Assembly: GCA_028694095.1 (NCBI GenBank)
Contig: JAQUTZ010000008.1
Span: 9,672-16,813, forward strand
Reading direction: 5' to 3'
Length of the DNA stretch: 7,142 bases
Source of the DNA: Minisyncoccota bacterium
GTDB lineage: Bacteria > Patescibacteriota > Minisyncoccia > Minisyncoccales > MHMH01
Position numbers and translations under genes: made by a program. Positions 4,071-7,142 of this stretch are shown piece after piece (the stretch's first letter is position 1; each line of letters starts with the position of its first letter). Below the pieces are notes generated by a model that saw only the letters and a program-made list of their open reading frames with translations, had not been told where the DNA came from and made no database searches.

Positions 4071-5414
4071 TTAAAAAGAGGGGTACTGCGGGCATTCACC
4101 GGTAAAGCAGCCGAGGCAGAGATTTTCTATCCCTATGGGATTTTCTTCTCTCCTTTTGGCGTTCTGTATCGATACTATCGCTTTAGCAAAATCCTCGACG
4201 CTGTTGAAGGCCAGGGTTTTGACCCCCAGTATTTTTCTCATTTCGTCGACAGAATGGGTAGCGGCAATCAATTCGCCCCGCCGGGTAATATCGAACGGGC
4301 AGGGATGTTTAATCAAGGGCGTTTCTATCATTAGATGGACTTCTTCCGCTCCGGCTTTCTTGATTATGAATATCCTGGCCAGAGTCTGATTGCCCTCAAC
4401 CACGGAGTCATCCACCATTACTATCTTTTTCCCTTTAACCGCCCAAGGCATTATCAAAAGCTTGTTTCTCGCTCTTTTAGCTCTTTCTTCGGATTTGAAG
4501 GGAAGAAAGCTCCGGCCGCCGGCCGACAGGTTAAAATCAAAAACGCTTTGGTAGGGAATTCCGGACGCCTGGTGAAGGCCTTCGGCAGCCGAATTTCCCG
4601 ACATGGGAAAACTGGAAACGATATCGGCTTCGGGGCAAAACGGAGCCAGCTTCCTGCCGGCGACGTTTCTGCTTTCCCCCACCCAGATATCTTCCATAAC
4701 CGAGGACGGTCTTGCCCAGTAGCCGTATTCAAAACTGCAAATCTTAAGGCCGGGGCTGGGAATCTGCTCAAGGGTCTTAAAACCGCTTACTCCCACGGAA
4801 ACTATTTCTCCGGGCCTTATGTCTCTTATCAGCTCCATGCCGATGTGCTCCAGACTGGCTGATTCGGAAGCAACGGCGCAACCCATTCTCTCGTCTTCAA
4901 GAAAACGGCCTGCAATCATCGGCCTGACTCCCAGAACATCCCTGGCCGCAAAAACCCCCTCCATAGTCAGCAGTACCAGGCTGAAAGGGCCTTTTATATT
5001 CTGGTAGACCCTCTTCAGCCCCTCCAGAGGATTATCTGCAGAAGCAATGATTCTGGCAAAAATGCTGACGTCGGATCCGACCAGGTAAGGAGATTTTCTC
5101 TGGAGCTCCTCCCTGTTGGCGATTTTTCCGTCAAAGGCCAAAGCAATAGGGCCCATCCTGGTCTCTTCGATTCTGGCCGGCTGGGGATTGTACTGGCTAA
5201 CCTGGGCAATTATCTTTTTGGGGTCTTTAAGCTTCAGCCCTTCTTTTTCCAAAAAGGGCGTTATTTTGCCCCTGTCCGCCTCTCTGATAATTTCATCTCC
5301 TTGAATGACAGCGAATCCGCCCCATTCGTCTCCTCTGGGCTGGATAATACCTATTGCGTCCGTCATTTCGCTCCAGCAATTTTTATTAACCTCGATTCCA
5401 AGCACTCCTGACAT
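4071..5414 (-). CDS. PurF-like protein with degenerate active sites (amidophosphoribosyltransferase homologue)
   Basis: The 447 residues follow the PurF fold: an N-terminal Ntn glutaminase-like domain (about 2-225) and a type I phosphoribosyltransferase domain (about 240-415). Recognisable blocks are SGVLGI (2-7), LAFDGKIAN (92-100), GSDVS (113-117), ARDVLGVRPM (157-166), VASES (181-185), VMVDDS (332-337) and HSVDEMR (387-393). PurF makes phosphoribosylamine from PRPP and glutamine in purine synthesis, but key residues differ here. The catalytic Cys after Met is Ser2, the glutamine-binding RYAT/S block is missing (QVSQYNPQP), the oxyanion Asn of the NG pair is Asp95, and the PRPP loop RGTT reads EGNQT (340-344). 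Four cysteines (C226, C372, C433, C436) match the 4Fe-4S ligands of B. subtilis PurF. An AGGAGG 6 nt upstream fixes the start. It is probably not an ordinary glutamine-dependent PurF; a Ser nucleophile, ammonia use or a regulatory role are alternatives. Confidence 0.85.
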   Translation of the reverse strand: MSGVLGIEVNKNCWSEMTDAIGIIQPRGDEWGGFAVIQGDEIIREADRGKITPFLEKEGLKLKDPKKIIAQVSQYNPQPARIEETRMGPIALAFDGKIANREELQRKSPYLVGSDVSIFARIIASADNPLEGLKRVYQNIKGPFSLVLLTMEGVFAARDVLGVRPMIAGRFLEDERMGCAVASESASLEHIGMELIRDIRPGEIVSVGVSGFKTLEQIPSPGLKICSFEYGYWARPSSVMEDIWVGESRNVAGRKLAPFCPEADIVSSFPMSGNSAAEGLHQASGIPYQSVFDFNLSAGGRSFLPFKSEERAKRARNKLLIMPWAVKGKKIVMVDDSVVEGNQTLARIFIIKKAGAEEVHLMIETPLIKHPCPFDITRRGELIAATHSVDEMRKILGVKTLAFNSVEDFAKAIVSIQNAKRREENPIGIENLCLGCFTGECPQYPSF

Positions 5415-5420
5415 TTTCTG

Positions 5421-5426
5421 CCTCCT
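5421..5426 (-). promoter_or_regulatory. Ribosome-binding site that fixes the PurF-like start
   Basis: AGGAGG on the minus strand lies 6 nt before the ATG at 5414. It matters because it fixes Met-Ser-Gly as the N-terminus, so the Cys-to-Ser change at the nucleophile position is not an artefact of a wrong start. Confidence 0.85.
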
Positions 5427-5437
5427 CTTTTTAGTAT

Positions 5438-5743
5438 TTAAAGAACAATTTTGGCGTTTTTAACTGAAACGCCGTCTCTTTTTAGTAGCGCGATTTTTTT
5501 CTTTTGTCCACCCCGATAGCCCCCGACCCTGCCGTCGGACCTGACCACCCGGTAGCAGGGTATATTTTTTAAATCTTTATTTTTATTTAAAATATTGCCG
5601 ACCGCCCGGCAGGCTCCGGGCTTTCCGGCCAGCTCGGCTACTTGGCGGTAAGTCATAACCTTTCCCTTGGGAATTCCTTTCACTGCCCTATACACTCTTT
5701 CCTGAAAGGAAGCTGTCGGCTTTTTTGAGAATTGCCTTGGCAT
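5438..5743 (-). CDS. MGMT-family DNA alkyltransferase-like protein (single domain)
   Basis: The family removes alkyl groups from O6 of guanine by suicide transfer to a cysteine. These 101 residues comprise only the C-terminal DNA-binding/active-site domain: SFQERVYRAVKGIPKGKVMTYRQVAELAG (about 12-40), the arginine-finger region CRAVGN (45-50, R46), NIPCYRVV (60-67) and GRVGGY (71-76). Cys63 is present, so it is not a PWHRV-type ATL protein. The motif is PCYRV rather than PCHRV, and the Glu of the usual LLxxEG is Asp90, so two members of the Cys-His-Glu triad differ. Activity is therefore uncertain. The ATG at 5743 lies 56 nt inside the preceding Nudix gene. A GTG at the Nudix stop would cut off the conserved FQERV, so I kept the ATG. 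No SD is visible. The PurF-like gene follows after 23 nt. Confidence 0.85.
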   Translation of the reverse strand: MPRQFSKKPTASFQERVYRAVKGIPKGKVMTYRQVAELAGKPGACRAVGNILNKNKDLKNIPCYRVVRSDGRVGGYRGGQKKKIALLKRDGVSVKNAKIVL

Positions 5744-6125
5744 TATTGTAAGTTAATTGCTTTATCGCCTCATCATATGGAAGCCACTTAAAACCGATGT
5801 GCTCGTAAGACAGTTTAACTTTATTTTCTTCGCTTGCAGCCAGAAAGAAAGTAACGAATTTCATTATATTCTCCCCTTTGAATTTAAAAAAATACTTCAT
5901 TGTTTCTTTGAAACCGGGCAAAATGCGCAATTCCTTTATTCCTGTTTCTTCTTCAACCTCTCTTTTGGCAGTATCTGCTATGCTCTCCCCTTTTTCTATC
6001 TGCCCCTTGGGAAAATCCCAGTGGGTCCGATCCCCTCGGAATCCGGGATAATGCAAAAGAAGGTAATGAATCTTACCTTCTTCTCTTCTGAATACTATTG
6101 CTCCGGCAGATTTTTCTATGGGCAT
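5688..6125 (-). CDS. Nudix hydrolase (MutT/Ap4A hydrolase-like)
   Basis: Nudix enzymes hydrolyse nucleoside diphosphates linked to another group, such as oxidised dNTPs or diadenosine tetraphosphate. The 145 residues hold a complete Nudix box G41-x5-E47-x7-R55-E56-V-x-E59-E60-x-G62-I63, preceded by WDFPKG (36-41). This arrangement resembles asymmetric Ap4A hydrolases (WDFPKGxxxxGE). The N-terminal EKSAGAIVFRREEGKIHYLLLHY is typical of this group. I chose the ATG at 6125, where the family similarity begins; it follows the stop of the preceding gene as TAA-T-ATG, giving translational coupling without an SD. An ATG at 6170 would add 15 residues with no family similarity and overlap the upstream gene. 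The substrate is unknown; nucleotide-pool cleaning fits the DNA-repair neighbours. Confidence 0.93.
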   Translation of the reverse strand: MPIEKSAGAIVFRREEGKIHYLLLHYPGFRGDRTHWDFPKGQIEKGESIADTAKREVEEETGIKELRILPGFKETMKYFFKFKGENIMKFVTFFLAASEENKVKLSYEHIGFKWLPYDEAIKQLTYNNAKAILKKADSFLSGKSV

Positions 6126-6126
6126 A

Positions 6127-7142
6127 TTAATTATTGAAAAAATTAAGGAGTTCGGCGGCAGGCCCGGCATTAAGAATGTCTTCTTTTTCCGCCCATCCCC
6201 TTCTGGCTTGGGCTATCCCGAATTCCATGTATCCCAGATGGCCGATGGAATGGGAATCGGTATTGATGACCATTTTTACCCCGGCCTCCTTGGCCCGGCG
6301 GATATTCTGGTCTTTCAAGTCCAATCTTTCAGGATACGAGTTTATCTCCAAGGCCACTTTGAATTCCTTGGCCGCTCTTAATATTTTATCGAAGTCTATT
6401 TCGTACTCATCCCTCCTCTTGAGAATTCTGCCTGTCGGGTGGGAGATAATATCAACGTTGGGGTTTTTGATTGCTTTGATTATCCTTTCGGTCATTTCTT
6501 CTTTTGACATCTTAAAATTGGAATGAACTCCGGCAATAACAAAGTCCAGCTTCCTTAAAGAGTCGTCTCTGATGTCTATGGAGCCGTCTTTGAGAATATT
6601 GGTTTCAGCTCCCTTTAAAACGCGGAAGCCCTTTAATCTTTGATTAAGTTTGTCTATCTCTTTATTGCGCCTTTCCAGCTCCTTTTCATCCAACCCGTTT
6701 TCGATTTTAAGAAACTTAGTGTGGTCGGCGATTCCCGCGTACCGATACCCCATTTTCTGAGCGGCTCTGGCGATATCCTCGATAGAATCGGCTCCTCCGT
6801 CCCAATCAGAATGAATATGGAGGTCTCCTTTTATGTCGCCATAGCCTATCACTTTTGGAAGCCGGCCACTGAGAGAAGCTTCCACTTCCCCCTGGTCTTC
6901 TCTCATTTCCGGAGGCGCCATTTCCATCCCCAGAGCCTTATAGATGCTTTCCTCTGTTTCCCCGGCTATTCTCTTTTCCCCTTTGAAAAGTCCGTACTCT
7001 GAAAGCTTCATGCCTTTTTCCATGGCTACTCTGCGAACGGCAATATTGTGTTCCTTGGAACCCGTAAAGTACTGCAGGGCAGAACCGAACTGGCTTTTTT
7101 TAATAACCCTTAAATCTATATCAAAACCCTCTTTGACTCTCA
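6127..7142 (-). CDS. polX: DNA polymerase/3'-5' exonuclease PolX, C-terminal part (5' end outside window)
   Basis: The reading frame is open to the window edge, so this is the last 337 residues of a longer protein. An internal ATG at 7023 is not the true start. The first visible residues are the end of the polymerase beta-like palm: DIDLRVI, whose second Asp (D9 here) matches the third catalytic carboxylate of pol beta (D256), then ALQYFTGSKEHN (about 21-32, the YFTGS dNTP-binding motif) and KGMKLSEYGLF of the thumb. A PHP phosphoesterase domain follows: GDLHIHSDWDGG (about 105-116), GIADHT (136-141), GAE (177-179), GVHSN (204-208), ISHPTGR (232-238) and NTDSHS (293-298), covering the metal-binding positions of a 3'-5' exonuclease. 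PolX fills short gaps in base excision repair. It is the first visible gene of a four-gene operon; its stop is 1 nt before the Nudix start. Confidence 0.95.
   Translation of the reverse strand, partial: RVKEGFDIDLRVIKKSQFGSALQYFTGSKEHNIAVRRVAMEKGMKLSEYGLFKGEKRIAGETEESIYKALGMEMAPPEMREDQGEVEASLSGRLPKVIGYGDIKGDLHIHSDWDGGADSIEDIARAAQKMGYRYAGIADHTKFLKIENGLDEKELERRNKEIDKLNQRLKGFRVLKGAETNILKDGSIDIRDDSLRKLDFVIAGVHSNFKMSKEEMTERIIKAIKNPNVDIISHPTGRILKRRDEYEIDFDKILRAAKEFKVALEINSYPERLDLKDQNIRRAKEAGVKMVINTDSHSIGHLGYMEFGIAQARRGWAEKEDILNAGPAAELLNFFNN

Noticed and set aside
4335..4862. 175-codon plus-strand open frame inside the PurF-like gene
   Set aside because: It is a shadow of the PurF-like reading frame with no SD and no recognisable domains.
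6126..6170. Longer Nudix protein starting at 6170
   Set aside because: The extra 15 residues lie within the PolX coding region, show no family similarity, and the ATG at 6125 directly after the PolX stop fits homologues.
6127..7023. PolX-like gene as a complete 298-residue PHP protein starting at 7023
   Set aside because: The frame stays open upstream and encodes the conserved polymerase palm motif and YFTGS, so the ATG at 7023 is internal.
1..7142. CRISPR arrays, insertion sequences, tRNA or rRNA genes
   Set aside because: I saw no spaced repeats, transposase motifs, terminal inverted repeats or tRNA folds apart from the tmRNA.

Overview
This window looks like a compact chromosomal segment from a bacterium with a small genome, most likely a Patescibacteria/CPR member and perhaps Parcubacteria. 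That assignment is inferred from tight gene packing, overlapping genes, short ribosomal and initiation-factor proteins, an HIGN signature in arginyl-tRNA synthetase, Patescibacteria-like Nudix and PolX sequences, and several genes without a Shine-Dalgarno (SD) site. TGA acts as a stop (smpB) and Trp is TGG, so the genetic code appears standard.

Layout. Left part, minus strand: the first codons of a gene running off the left edge (1-16), a hairpin terminator (40-70), an unrecognised 151-residue protein (74-529) and argS (596-2170). Centre, plus strand: smpB (2209-2658), then a tmRNA gene (ssrA, 2651-2970) that fills what otherwise looks like a 320-base gap, then infC (from about 2978), rpmI and rplT. 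A perfect 12-bp hairpin (4033-4063) ends this cluster and also serves the converging minus-strand operon. Right part, minus strand, in transcription order: the C-terminal part of a PolX-type DNA polymerase with a PHP domain (5' end outside the window), a Nudix hydrolase, an O6-alkylguanine-DNA alkyltransferase-like protein and a divergent PurF-like protein.

How the parts work together. SmpB and tmRNA are the two halves of trans-translation, which rescues ribosomes stalled on broken mRNAs. Here they are adjacent and overlap: the smpB stop codon lies inside the tmRNA acceptor stem. The tmRNA 3' end lies about 8 nt before the probable infC start, so ribosome rescue, initiation factor IF3 and proteins L35/L20 form one translation block. 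argS and smpB diverge from a 38-bp gap that seems to hold two face-to-face promoters giving leaderless mRNAs. The right-hand operon combines DNA repair synthesis, nucleotide clean-up and alkyl-damage reversal with a PurF homologue that has lost its catalytic cysteine and has a rewritten PRPP loop, yet keeps all four presumed Fe-S cysteines.

Most notable: the smpB-ssrA overlap with its possible non-stop feedback, the unusual tmRNA tag and T-loop, the non-AUG infC start against the tmRNA 3' end, and the PurF-like protein.
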